From contig CAZJRB010000094.1 in assembly GCA_964547995.1 (NCBI GenBank), positions 1 through 30,978 on the forward strand: DNA of 30,978 nt, read 5' to 3'. Below are positions 1-7,401 of the stretch, piece after piece; position 1 is the first letter of the stretch; every line of letters starts with the position of its first letter. The position numbers and the translations under genes were made by a program. The notes beneath the pieces were generated by a model. The model was not told the origin of the DNA. It saw only the letters and a program-made list of their open reading frames with translations, and searched no databases. Source of the DNA: CAZJRB01 sp964547995. Its GTDB lineage: Bacteria; Planctomycetota; Planctomycetia; Pirellulales; Thermoguttaceae.

Positions 1-2
1 CA

Positions 3-86
3 CTGGACACCGAGTTCAAAAAAAGCTACGCTCGCGTAGTAGCGATCAACGTATGTGCCCATCTAAAAAAGCAAATTCGGCCATGA
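3..86 (+). CDS. Possible C-terminal tail of a gene entering from the left edge
   Basis: One forward frame is open from the window edge to a TGA at 84-86. It reads as a plausible protein tail (LDTEFKKSYARVVAINV, then a basic end). It is too short to assign to a family, and a second frame is also open to about base 102, so this may be chance. A small hairpin (CTACG/CGTAG) lies inside it at about 27-40. No function is proposed. Confidence 0.25.
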   Translation: MDTEFKKSYARVVAINVCAHLKKQIRP

Positions 87-307
87 CAGTGCTTTCCCTT
101 TTCTAACCCTGTCACTGCAGTCATTTGGCGGATGCCACAAGCTATCTTAGCATAAGGCCAAATTGTTCAAAAGATGCAGCCCATATTATTCGTCATTCTC
201 AGACTGCCCATTCTCTCGCACCATGGCGATCCAGTTTGTTTTGATTCCCTTGGAACTGGAATTCTTGGTGGTTTGAATTAGCATCGAACCAGACCAAGGG
301 GATTTCC
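87..307. other. AT-richer gap upstream of the transposase remnant
   Basis: This stretch has no convincing gene. It is less GC-rich than the rest of the window. Short complementary pieces (TGACAG near 83-88 and CTGTCA near 110-115) could pair. It probably includes the left part of the degraded insertion sequence whose orfA begins at 308, but no clear terminal inverted repeat or target duplication could be identified. Confidence 0.3.
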
Positions 308-613
308 ATGAGCAAAGCTCGCAAATACTGTTCTCCCGAGGATAAAGCCATCGTTCTTAAGCGGTTGATGGTTGAGAAAGCCCTCCTCTCCGACCTCTGC
401 GATCACTACCAGCTGCAACCCAGCCAGGTCTACCGGTGGCAGAAACAACTCTTCGAGAATGCGGCTGTCGCGTTTCAACGTACGAACAACAAACAGGCCA
501 AAAAGGCCAAGGACCGTAAGATCACCTCGCTTGAGGAGAAGATAGCGAAGAGAAACGAAACCGTGGCCGAATTGCTGGACGATTCTGTTGCTCTTCGTTC
601 ATGGGACTTCTGA
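308..613 (+). pseudogene. IS3-type transposase orfA, truncated
   Basis: The protein begins MSKARKYCSPEDKAIVLKRL and has the helix-turn-helix layout of the small OrfA subunit that binds insertion-sequence ends: a basic N-terminus, then a recognition region near residues 30-45 (DLCDHYQLQPSQVYRWQKQ). A Lys/Glu-rich coiled coil (KKAKDRKITSLEEKIAKRNE) follows, as in IS3-family OrfA. Family resemblance is lost near residue 92 (about base 580), where the DNA becomes an alpha/beta hydrolase remnant in another frame, and the last residues before the stop (VALRSWDF) are out-of-frame read-through. No orfB with a DDE integrase domain follows, so the element cannot move itself. The start is the ATG at 308, preceded by AAGGGGATTTCC, a reasonable ribosome site. 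It may still be translated as a short DNA-binding protein, but is best read as an IS relic. Confidence 0.75.
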
Positions 614-830
614 CCGCGTAGTCCCCTACAAGCACAGCGAACGACTTCTCGACAAGGCCAAGGAGCCGAAGAAACTATGGACGATACGGGGCGGGCGGCA
701 CACGGAAGCGTTCACGAGATATGGATCGACCTACCGGCCTCGGCTGGTTGCGTTCTTGAAGAAATGCCTTGAAACCGACACGAACAAATCGAACCACCGT
801 TTACAGACGGACGGCCAAGGCCGCCGGTGA
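582..830 (+). pseudogene. Alpha/beta hydrolase, C-terminal remnant
   Basis: From about 582 the sequence encodes ILLLFVHGTSDRVVP, then WTIRGGRHTEA and a closing helix FLKKCLE. These are the acid turn (HGTSD, catalytic Asp) and the catalytic-His loop (GGRH) of serine alpha/beta hydrolases such as dienelactone hydrolase or acyl-peptidase types. The nucleophile-elbow half (GxSxG) that should precede them is absent; transposase orfA sequence stands in its place in a different frame. The roughly 80-residue piece therefore cannot be a working enzyme. A TTG at 588 could serve as a start, but no ribosome site supports translation. The fragment ends at 830, 15 bases before the end of the convergent CinA-like gene. 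Confidence 0.7.
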
Positions 831-845
831 AACGAAACGTTCGCT

Positions 846-2006
846 CTAGTCTTGGGGCTTCGATCGCCGGATCGCCGTTGAGGAGACGTCTTCGCGGAAA
901 ACGTCCTGTGGGACCTCGCGGCAGAGTGGCCGCAAGATGTCGGGCAAGTCGAGATCGGGCAATCCGACAAAGCCCGTCCCCGTATCGCGGCCGAATGCCA
1001 GAAACCGGCATCCGCGATCGGCGATCCGCTTCAGCGCCGCCATCCAGGCCGTGCGGTCGTCGCCGTGATAGCGCGGGTCGGCAATGCGGCGCAGTGTGTC
1101 GGCGCCGACTATGAACGTGGCGCCGGGGAACAGCCGCGATTTCTCGTCGAACGTGGGCGCCCGCGTCAGGCATACCTCCCAGCCGGCGTCGAATTGGCCC
1201 AAACGGCGTTCGATTTCGTGATAGTCGAGCGGCGGTTTGTCGACGTTGATGATCGAGATTTCGAGAGTAACGGGCGCGCCCAGGATTTCTTCCGCGACGG
1301 CAATCATGCGGCGGTGACCGGTGTGCAGGGGACTGAATGCGCCGGGAAAAACGGTCTTGATCGGTTTGCCTTGGTTGCCTCGATCGACGCGTTTGATCTT
1401 TCCGAGCAGCAGGTCTTGCCAAGGTTGCGGGGCGACGGTTCTCAGGCAGTCGACCCGTTCGCGTTCGAGCAGATCGAGTTCGAGCCGGGCGTCGACATGA
1501 CACGCTTCGGCCACGGTGTTGAGCAAGATCCGGCTGACGAGTTGCTCCTCTTCCGGCCGTGTCCGCCGGCCCTTCCGCAGCTCGATCGACCAGGTGGCGG
1601 TGCAATCGGCGGTCTGCACTGCCAGATGTGCCCGATGGGCCCCACGTCTTGGGCGATCGGTAGCCAGGCCCGCCGTGCAGGCGATGCCGGCCGGCAAAGG
1701 TTCGCCCGGGTCATAAGGCCGCGACCGTTGGTCGCGCCCGGTGCGTGAATCCAACTTGCATGCCCGGACAAATGCCGCCATCGCCATCGCCCGGGCGGTC
1801 TCGGCCGAGCAGAACTGATCGGGGCGTCCCCCGAGCCAGGCGATCATGGCCGGTTCACAATAGGGGACCACCGCTTCAATCAACGTACGGCTGGCCCCAG
1901 GCGTCTCGAGCAAATCGGCGAGGGCGCCACTCCCTCCCCCCGAAAGAGCTATAACCGCCTTGCCGGCGGAGACGTGAATCTGTCGGACCAACTCTTGAGG
2001 GGACAT
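846..2006 (-). CDS. CinA-C/PncC-like domain fused to a nucleotidyltransferase
   Basis: This 386-residue cytoplasmic protein has two domains. Residues 1-175 match the CinA C-terminal family (nicotinamide-mononucleotide amidase, PncC): ALSGGGSGALADLL, PGASRTLIEAVVPYC and ACTAGLATDRP are the recognisable blocks. Residues 217-386 are a nucleotidyltransferase with the nucleotide-binding motif PGAFSPLHTGH (221-231) and a C-terminal SSTAIR (375-380), as in NadD-like adenylyltransferases. Known chemistry of the two families would convert NMN to NaMN and then NaMN to NaAD, so an NAD-salvage role is an inference. Two oddities stand out. The position that is usually Lys in the YSNEAK block reads Met (YCEPAM), so amidase activity is uncertain. 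Residues 90-99 are encoded by a copy of an intergenic repeat. The ATG at 2006 is chosen because AGCGAGAAAGAT precedes it and the domain starts at once; an upstream ATG at 2066 would add an unrelated basic stretch. Confidence 0.8.
   Translation of the reverse strand: MSPQELVRQIHVSAGKAVIALSGGGSGALADLLETPGASRTLIEAVVPYCEPAMIAWLGGRPDQFCSAETARAMAMAAFVRACKLDSRTGRDQRSRPYDPGEPLPAGIACTAGLATDRPRRGAHRAHLAVQTADCTATWSIELRKGRRTRPEEEQLVSRILLNTVAEACHVDARLELDLLERERVDCLRTVAPQPWQDLLLGKIKRVDRGNQGKPIKTVFPGAFSPLHTGHRRMIAVAEEILGAPVTLEISIINVDKPPLDYHEIERRLGQFDAGWEVCLTRAPTFDEKSRLFPGATFIVGADTLRRIADPRYHGDDRTAWMAALKRIADRGCRFLAFGRDTGTGFVGLPDLDLPDILRPLCREVPQDVFREDVSSTAIRRSKPQD
1712..1738 (+). repeat. Copy of the CATAAAGCCGCGACCGG repeat inside a coding sequence
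   Basis: The 27 bases beginning CATAAGGCCGCGACCG and ending GGTCGCGCC match the repeat at 10864-10890 at about 25 of 27 positions. On the coding (minus) strand they are read in frame as GRDQRSRPYD, in the linker between two conserved blocks of the CinA-like domain. The same family recurs at 10864-10979 and 26029-26254. Confidence 0.75.
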
Positions 2007-2233
2007 ATATCTTTCTCGCTTTCTCGCTGCAAATGGTGTTTTACCAAAGACTTCCCTGAAAAGCACCTCCTACAGGGGAAGGTCGACAACCTCGACGGAA
2101 ATTCCCGAATATTTCCCGAAAAACTCCCCAAGATCGGTCCCGCGGCGGCGAAATACCCTCAGAGCCTATTTTGAAAGGGCGATTGTCGGACGAAATTTTT
2201 CTCTCACAGGTCTTTTTATTGGAGGACAGAACC

Positions 2234-3028
2234 ATGATCAAGAGACTCATCATTGTCGGCAGCGGCATCCTGCTGGTCGGAATTCTGCTGTTCGGGCGCG
2301 ACGCGGTCAGCTATGTCCGCACGTCGGCCGGGTATGTCAAGGATTCCGTACACGAGAGCGTGCCGATCGAGTTCCAGATCGACCGTGCCCGAAACATGAT
2401 CAAGGACCTGGTGCCCGAGGTCCGCAAGAACATGCACATCATCGCCAAGGAAGAGGTTGAGGTGAAGCGGCTCGAGGAGCAGATTGCCAGGGCCGCGGAG
2501 AATCTCGAAAAGGAGAAGAGTCACCTGATGCGGTTGAGGACGGATTTGGCCACCGGCCGGGACGCGTTCAAGTATGCCGGCCGCAGCTATACGGTCGAGC
2601 AGGTCCGCACCGATTTGGCGAACCGGTTCGAGCGGTTCAAGACGAGCGACGCGACGCTGGCAAGCTTGCAGCAAATTCGCGAGGCGCGCCAGAAGAGCCT
2701 GGAGGCCGCGAGGCAGAAGCTCGAAGGGATGCTGGCCTCGAAACGCCAGTTGGAAGTCGAGGTCGAGAACCTTGAAGCCCGCGTCCAGATGCTGGCCGCA
2801 GCCAAGGCCACCAGCGAGTGCGAGTTCGACGACAGCCGGCTCGGCCGGGTCAAGGAGCTGGTTCAGAATCTCAAAACCCGGCTCGACGTGGCCGATCGGC
2901 TGGTGAACGCCCAAAACGAGTTTCAAGGCGAGATTCCGCTCGATACCGTCGCCCCGGAGGACATCGTCGATCAAGTGACGGAGTACTTCTCCGACGTGCC
3001 GGGCACTCATTCGATCGCGTCGGACTAA
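2234..3028 (+). CDS. Membrane-anchored coiled-coil protein
   Basis: The product is 264 residues. Residues 4-20 (RLIIVGSGILLVGILLF) form a single membrane segment directly after a short basic start, so the protein is probably anchored with its body outside the cytoplasm. Most of the rest is heptad-rich, charged helix (about 66-105, 140-192 and 200-225), typical of an elongated coiled coil. The C-terminus is short and acidic. No enzymatic motif was found and I do not recognise a named family. The ATG at 2234 is favoured because GGAGG lies at 2221-2225; an in-frame codon at 2171 has no such support and would hide the membrane segment behind 21 residues. It lies 85 bases ahead of an FHA protein in the same orientation, so a scaffold role in the adjacent signalling block is possible but unproven. 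Confidence 0.75.
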   Translation: MIKRLIIVGSGILLVGILLFGRDAVSYVRTSAGYVKDSVHESVPIEFQIDRARNMIKDLVPEVRKNMHIIAKEEVEVKRLEEQIARAAENLEKEKSHLMRLRTDLATGRDAFKYAGRSYTVEQVRTDLANRFERFKTSDATLASLQQIREARQKSLEAARQKLEGMLASKRQLEVEVENLEARVQMLAAAKATSECEFDDSRLGRVKELVQNLKTRLDVADRLVNAQNEFQGEIPLDTVAPEDIVDQVTEYFSDVPGTHSIASD

Positions 3029-3113
3029 GTGCTCGCAAGGAAACAACTTGCCATATTGTGTGGCGAAAGGTGTACGGGAAACCCCCTGGTCCCACGAACT
3101 CGAGTGCGATACC

Positions 3114-3758
3114 ATGTTCAAGTTGGCAACCAAGTTTCTGGGGTGGACCGCCATGAACCCGCAACCGGTCGATCGATTCATGTTGTGGGTGGACGCGGTC
3201 GGCGGGTTCCTGGTGTGCCTGGGCGACGAGGTGACCTTGGGGCAACCGGTGGCGTACGACGAGGTCGATGTCCCGATCCTCGGCGACATCTCCCGCCGGC
3301 ACGCCCGAATCCGGCGCGACGGCGAGGGATACCTGATCGAAGCGATACGCGACGTGCGGGTAGACGGCCGGCCGATCGACAAGGTCGGCCCGCTCGGCAA
3401 CGGAAGCCGCATTGTGCTCGGGGACAACGTGCAGATGGTCCTTCGCCATCCCCATGCGCTCAGCGGCACCGTGCGGCTCGATTTCGAGAGTCATCACCGG
3501 ACCCAACCGACCGCCGACGCCGTATTGTTGATGGGCGACTCGCTGGTCCTGGGACCGGAGCCGAACAACCACGTCGTCTGTCGCGATTGGTTGCAAGACG
3601 TGATCCTGTTCCGGGACGACGACGGGCTCCGCCTGCACGCGGCCGGACCGTTCGAAATCGACGGAGTGAAGCAGAAGGACCGGGGCGTGCTGACGTGGAA
3701 TTCCCGCGTCGAAGGTGACGGGTTTTCATTTAGCTTGGAAGGCATGAGTAGAGGGTAG
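3114..3758 (+). CDS. FHA-domain protein with a second degenerate FHA-like half
   Basis: FHA domains bind phosphothreonine peptides. In this 214-residue soluble protein, residues 25-112 carry the FHA features: a LGQP strand near 42 where the family usually has GR, SRRHARI (60-66, the SxxH motif), then VRVDGRPI and NGSRIVLGD for the later strands. Residues 135-210 repeat the pattern more loosely (LVLGPEPNNHVV, then LHAAGPFEIDG) without a clear SxxH, suggesting a duplicated but degenerate domain. The ATG at 3114 is used; an ATG at 3153 after GGGGTGGACCGCC is a strong alternative and would remove only 13 residues. Its place just ahead of a Ser/Thr kinase (3968) suggests that it reads phosphorylation by that kinase. 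Its stop codon falls in the first copy of a short direct repeat (3753-3766). Confidence 0.85.
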   Translation: MFKLATKFLGWTAMNPQPVDRFMLWVDAVGGFLVCLGDEVTLGQPVAYDEVDVPILGDISRRHARIRRDGEGYLIEAIRDVRVDGRPIDKVGPLGNGSRIVLGDNVQMVLRHPHALSGTVRLDFESHHRTQPTADAVLLMGDSLVLGPEPNNHVVCRDWLQDVILFRDDDGLRLHAAGPFEIDGVKQKDRGVLTWNSRVEGDGFSFSLEGMSRG

Positions 3759-3799
3759 TGGAAAGCAGAAAGCAGAAAGCAGATAGGGTAGTGGAAAGC
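3753..3799 (+). repeat. Short direct repeat with AGAAAGC iterations
   Basis: GGGTAGTGGAAAGC occurs at 3753-3766 and again at 3786-3799. Between them the heptamer AGAAAGC is iterated. The first copy contains the stop codon of the FHA gene. It looks like a small slippage-generated repeat; no function is evident. Confidence 0.6.
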
Positions 3800-3814
3800 G
3801 GGTGGCAACAAAAG

Positions 3815-3835
3815 CCCCGGCACTGCGTGCCGGGG
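3815..3835 (+). terminator. Stable hairpin after the FHA gene
   Basis: CCCCGGCAC (3815-3823) pairs perfectly with GTGCCGGGG (3827-3835) across a TGC loop. It lies between the FHA gene and the kinase promoter, where a terminator would be expected, but it lacks a following T-tract. It may act with Rho or only slow transcription. Confidence 0.45.
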
Positions 3836-3886
3836 TTCGGACCGGAAAAAGGGCATTAGCTCCCTTGGGATTGCCCCTGGGAACAA

Positions 3887-3907
3887 ACGGACCGTCCGTG
3901 ATACAAT
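3887..3907 (+). promoter_or_regulatory. Likely kinase promoter (-10 TACAAT) with an abutting palindrome
   Basis: TACAAT at 3902-3907 is a good -10 hexamer. The 13-base palindrome ACGGACCGTCCGT (3887-3899) sits in what would be the spacer, a usual place for a repressor or activator site. No good -35 was found at the normal distance. Transcription would begin near 3914, giving a leader of about 25-55 bases depending on which kinase start is used. Confidence 0.4.
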
Positions 3908-3967
3908 AAGGGAGCGGGGCGATTCGGCACTTCTCGCGTGCAGAATCAAACCCGAAACAAAAGACCC

Positions 3968-5971
3968 ATGCAAGAGCAGGTGATTGCCGTGGACCCCAAC
4001 GGTCGTGACCCACAGAACTTCCCCCAAGCCGGCGACGACGCACCACAGCCGACGGAGCGCCCGGCCGTGAAGTTTCTCCATCCGGGCGGTTCCCGGCCAC
4101 TGGACGGCTACACGATCAAGCGAGGCGTCGGTCAGGGTGGCTTTGGGGAAATATACTATGCGCTGAGCGACGCCGGCAAGGAAGTCGCTCTGAAATTGAT
4201 CCGGCGCAATCTCGAAGTCGAGCTGCGCGGCATCCGTCATTGCCTCAACCTGAAGCACCCGAACCTCCTGGCGCTGTATGACATCCGCCAGGACCAGAAC
4301 GGCGACAGTTGGGTCGTGATGGAATATGCTTCCGGCGGATGTCTTGAAGACGCCCTGGCCGCACATCCCGAAGGAATGGCTGTTGAAGACGCCCTCCAAT
4401 GGTTCCACGGCATCGCCGCCGGCGTGGGGTATCTCCACGACCGGGGGATCGTCCACCGCGATCTCAAGCCGGGCAACATCTTCACCGACGAGGGGCTCAT
4501 CAAGGTCGGTGACTACGGCCTGTCGAAATTCATCTCCTGTAGCCGCCGAAGCGGCCAGACGGAAAGCGTCGGCACCGTCCATTACATGGCACCCGAGGTG
4601 GCCAACGGGCGCTACGGCAAGGAAATCGATATCTATGCCTTGGGGATTATCCTGTACGAAATGCTCACCGGCACCGTGCCGTTCGATGGCGAGAGCGTCG
4701 GCGAGGTGTTGATGAAGCACCTGACCGCCCAGCCCGATCTCTCGATGCTCGAGGAACCCTATCGGACCGTGGTGGACCGGGCACTGGAAAAGGATCCGGA
4801 AAAACGGTTCCGCGCGGTGGAGGAGATGATCGCCATGTTGCCCGCACCTTCGCAAGCTTCGGGTATGGGAGCCATTCCCGGAAGTTATGTGAGGACGGGC
4901 GACGCTTCTGCGACGTTGGAAACGCCGGTACATGTCGAGGCGGTTGCCGAGGCGGTCGACGAGGAGCCGATTCTTCGAGCGGTTCTCCAAAGCTGCGGGA
5001 AGGTCCGCACCGCTTGGGTCGAGGCCAATTTGGCCACGCCGATCAAGGTTCTTATTCTGGTGGTCGCCCTGTTTGCCCTGTTAGCCAGCAGCCAAATGCT
5101 GATTCCCCTGGCCCTTATGGCGTTGGTCTTCTACGGAATCTACCGCTTTGTCCGCATGTTGGTTCTTTCGGGCCAAAGACGGCATCGGCAAGGGGGCCGC
5201 CTGGCCGGGCACGGGGTGGCGGCGCCGGCAATCCCGGCTACACCGCAGCGGAGGGATCCCGCGCTTGCACGGATGCTGCCGGTACATCATCGGGTGAGAC
5301 GCCACGCGCAACCCCCCATGGAAGCCTTGGTCTACAAGCCGCCCCGCGAACGCTTTACCGAGCTGGTCGGTTCGCTTTTGATCGGCTCGCTGGTTGCCAT
5401 GGCGATGTGCGTCGTCACGGTGTTGTTGACGAGTTACCATGCCGCCACGCCGCCGCCCGAGCAGTGCGCGTGGTTGGTGCTCATCAGCATCGCCGCCACG
5501 TGGGCGATTCTGGTTCCGTCGAAGTTTTGGGAAGGCACGCGCGGCGAGCCGACGTTGCGGCGGTTTGTCATGATGGTCGTCGGGCTGGGGGTCGGGGTGC
5601 TGGCGTTCGGAGCAGCCGAGACGTTGCTGGTCAAGTTGCCGCCTACGCCTCCAAAGTTTCCGACCGACTATCAGCTTCCGGACAGCTTTTATGCGGAAGG
5701 GCAACCGCTGGCGATGGCCTACATGGCCTGTTTCGGTACGTTGTTCCTAGTATTGCGTTGGTGGCGCCAGGCCGATCCGTTGCGGACATCGCGATTGAGC
5801 GTCTGGTCGATGATCGTCAGCGTGGCGATGGCCGGGCTGGTCGCCGCCGCGTGGCGATTCCCCCAACCATGGTTGCCGATGGTTGCCGCGGCGGTTTCCG
5901 TGTCGGTCCAGTTGGCAAGCCCGTGGGTGCATCCGGGCAAACGGGGCGTCAACGGCGTCGTTTCGACTTAG
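3968..5971 (+). CDS. Serine/threonine protein kinase with C-terminal membrane segments
   Basis: This is a Hanks-type kinase that phosphorylates Ser/Thr on target proteins. Numbered from the upstream GTG at 3938, the glycine loop is GVGQGGFGE (63-71), the ATP lysine is K86 (VALKLI), the catalytic loop is HRDLKPGN (173-180) and APE is at 218-220. The metal-binding DFG is DYG (192-194), a tolerated variant. All key residues are present, so it should be active. After about residue 310 come a linker and some seven hydrophobic segments, beginning with two at about 370-406, so the kinase domain is cytoplasmic and tethered to the membrane. There is no obvious extracellular sensor; the membrane region itself may sense. 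The ATG at 3968 is used, though neither it nor the GTG at 3938 has a good ribosome site. Flanking FHA and ECF sigma genes suggest a shared pathway. Confidence 0.92.
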   Translation: MQEQVIAVDPNGRDPQNFPQAGDDAPQPTERPAVKFLHPGGSRPLDGYTIKRGVGQGGFGEIYYALSDAGKEVALKLIRRNLEVELRGIRHCLNLKHPNLLALYDIRQDQNGDSWVVMEYASGGCLEDALAAHPEGMAVEDALQWFHGIAAGVGYLHDRGIVHRDLKPGNIFTDEGLIKVGDYGLSKFISCSRRSGQTESVGTVHYMAPEVANGRYGKEIDIYALGIILYEMLTGTVPFDGESVGEVLMKHLTAQPDLSMLEEPYRTVVDRALEKDPEKRFRAVEEMIAMLPAPSQASGMGAIPGSYVRTGDASATLETPVHVEAVAEAVDEEPILRAVLQSCGKVRTAWVEANLATPIKVLILVVALFALLASSQMLIPLALMALVFYGIYRFVRMLVLSGQRRHRQGGRLAGHGVAAPAIPATPQRRDPALARMLPVHHRVRRHAQPPMEALVYKPPRERFTELVGSLLIGSLVAMAMCVVTVLLTSYHAATPPPEQCAWLVLISIAATWAILVPSKFWEGTRGEPTLRRFVMMVVGLGVGVLAFGAAETLLVKLPPTPPKFPTDYQLPDSFYAEGQPLAMAYMACFGTLFLVLRWWRQADPLRTSRLSVWSMIVSVAMAGLVAAAWRFPQPWLPMVAAAVSVSVQLASPWVHPGKRGVNGVVST

Positions 5972-6011
5972 ATCAACAGGCAATGAACTCGAAAAAGAAC
6001 TTATCGTGAGC

Positions 6012-6614
6012 ATGGCACCTGCATTTTTCGTTCTCGCGATGCTTGCCGTTTTTCCGGCGTACGGTGCGAGTGCGCCGCTTCTGATCGGCGAGTCTTCGGA
6101 GTCCGATGCGGAACCGTCTTCCGAAGCCGGCACCCTTTCCGCCGGAGAAACCCCGGAAGCAGATGCTTCTCGCCCCGGGTGGGTGGACACCGAGCCGAAC
6201 CTGGTCGGCGATGTTTATCGGATGAGCATGGTCGTCGGTCCCTTCACGACCTGCAAAGAGTGCGACGATCACTTGCCCGAGGCGTTGCAGAAGGCGGCCG
6301 GGCAATACATCGAGGACTACCTGGGACACGAGGCGGCCGGCCGCGTGCGGTTGCCCGCTCGCTTGCTTCTTGAGCGGGTAGTCAAGGACCGGTGGGAAGA
6401 GACTCGCAGCTACTCCGTCGGACCGATGAAAAACCTTCACGTGCTGTTGGAATTCGACCGCAAGTTCAACGAAGAGGCCAAGGAAGCCTGGCGGAAGGTC
6501 CGAATCGAAGATCGGATCGGCGGTGTTGCCGGCATGGGGGTCCTGATCTTGGGCTCGCTGGCGGCGCTGTTTGGTCTGTTGAAGGTCACCGCCCGAAAGA
6601 AGAATCGAACGTAG
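6012..6614 (+). CDS. Exported protein with C-terminal membrane anchor, unknown role
   Basis: This 200-residue protein starts with a signal peptide (MAPAFFVLAMLAVFPAYGAS, cleavage likely near residue 20). An acidic, low-complexity stretch (about 24-58) follows, then a compact domain (about 62-165) containing TCKECDDHLPEAL with a CxxC pair at 81-84. A single membrane helix (about 170-191) leads into a basic tail (TARKKNRT), which is the expected cytoplasmic end. The body would therefore face the periplasm. I do not recognise the domain. It starts about 40 bases after the kinase stop in the same direction, so co-transcription is likely and it could be a signal-input or effector partner of the kinase. 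The ATG at 6012 was chosen for the signal peptide; a GTG two codons upstream (6006) is equally possible. Confidence 0.75.
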   Translation: MAPAFFVLAMLAVFPAYGASAPLLIGESSESDAEPSSEAGTLSAGETPEADASRPGWVDTEPNLVGDVYRMSMVVGPFTTCKECDDHLPEALQKAAGQYIEDYLGHEAAGRVRLPARLLLERVVKDRWEETRSYSVGPMKNLHVLLEFDRKFNEEAKEAWRKVRIEDRIGGVAGMGVLILGSLAALFGLLKVTARKKNRT

Positions 6615-6664
6615 CGGTCTATTTCTCGTCTTGCAAGATTGGGGCACTCTGCTAAGCTGACCCC

Positions 6665-7303
6665 ATGTCCCCAAGCCAATCCGACAAACTGTTGATCCGC
6701 CGCATTCGCCAGGGCGAGCCGGCGGCGTGGAACGAGCTGATCGCGCAGTACGAGGGGCGGCTCCTGGCGTTCGTCGAGAGCCGGTTGCGAAATCGGGCCG
6801 CTGCCGAAGATGTTGTCCAGGAAACGTTCGTCGGGTTCTTGACGAGCCTGCCGAACTACGACCCCCGGCGCCCGATGGAGGGCTACCTGTTCTCGATCGC
6901 CGCGCACAAGCTGACCGACTTCCTCCGGCGCGAGGGCCGCCGGCCGACGATACCCCTGGCCCCCGAGGGGAGCACCGGCAGTGGCTGGGAGCCGGACGGT
7001 AAAGTCCGGGTGGCCAGCAGCATTGCCCGCAGCAGCGAACGCCGCCATCTCGAGGTCTCGGCCCTCTCGGTTGCACTGGCGAAGGAGATCGACCACTGCC
7101 GCAGCCGCGGCCAGTGGGTGAAACTGAAATGCGCCGAGTTGCTCTTGGTCCGCGGCCGCACCAACAAGGAGGCCGCCGCCCAACTGCAAGTCTCCGAGCA
7201 GATGGTCGCCAACCATAAATTCGAATTCCTCGCAAAACTCCGCAGTGCCGTCCGCAAGCAAGGCCTGCCGGAAGAGGTGTTTCCGGAGTTGTACGAGAAG
7301 TAG
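6665..7303 (+). CDS. ECF-type RNA polymerase sigma factor
   Basis: The product is a 212-residue sigma-70-family factor of the small extracytoplasmic-function group, which directs RNA polymerase to alternative promoters. Region 2 spans about 22-90, with AEDVVQETFVGFL (48-60) as the core-binding helix and GYLFSIAAHKLTDFLRR (73-89) as the -10-recognition helix. A linker of about 55 residues follows. Region 4 (about 155-198) contains the helix-turn-helix TNKEAAAQLQVSEQMVANHK. The linker is long for the family and rich in Gly, Ser and Arg. The ATG at 6665 lies close to the N-terminal helix; the upstream ribosome site is poor. The gene lies about 50 bases after the membrane protein and 98 bases ahead of a Cys/His protein that may be its anti-sigma factor. 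ECF factors next to Ser/Thr kinases are a known planctomycete arrangement. Confidence 0.9.
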   Translation: MSPSQSDKLLIRRIRQGEPAAWNELIAQYEGRLLAFVESRLRNRAAAEDVVQETFVGFLTSLPNYDPRRPMEGYLFSIAAHKLTDFLRREGRRPTIPLAPEGSTGSGWEPDGKVRVASSIARSSERRHLEVSALSVALAKEIDHCRSRGQWVKLKCAELLLVRGRTNKEAAAQLQVSEQMVANHKFEFLAKLRSAVRKQGLPEEVFPELYEK

Positions 7304-7311
7304 AAGGGGGT

Positions 7312-7365
7312 GCCGTTTAGCCGCCGACGGCACCATCGGCAACGCCGTTTAGCCGCCGACGGCAC
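7312..7365 (+). repeat. Two direct copies of a 22-base GC-rich repeat
   Basis: The sequence starting GCCGTTTAGCCGCCGACGG and ending CAC occurs at 7312-7333 and again, identical, at 7344-7365. Next to the second copy, CGCCGAC (7354-7360) and GTCGGCG (7366-7372) can form a hairpin. The pair sits between the sigma factor and the downstream Cys/His gene and could affect coupling of their expression. Confidence 0.8.
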
Positions 7366-7401
7366 GTCGGCGAAAACCACCGGAAAACCGGGTACTGAAG
7401 C

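Noticed and set aside
2216..4990. Long minus-strand open frames opposite the coiled-coil, FHA and kinase genes
   Set aside because: They overlap genes with clear motifs and good ribosome sites, show no domains of their own and have biased low-complexity composition.
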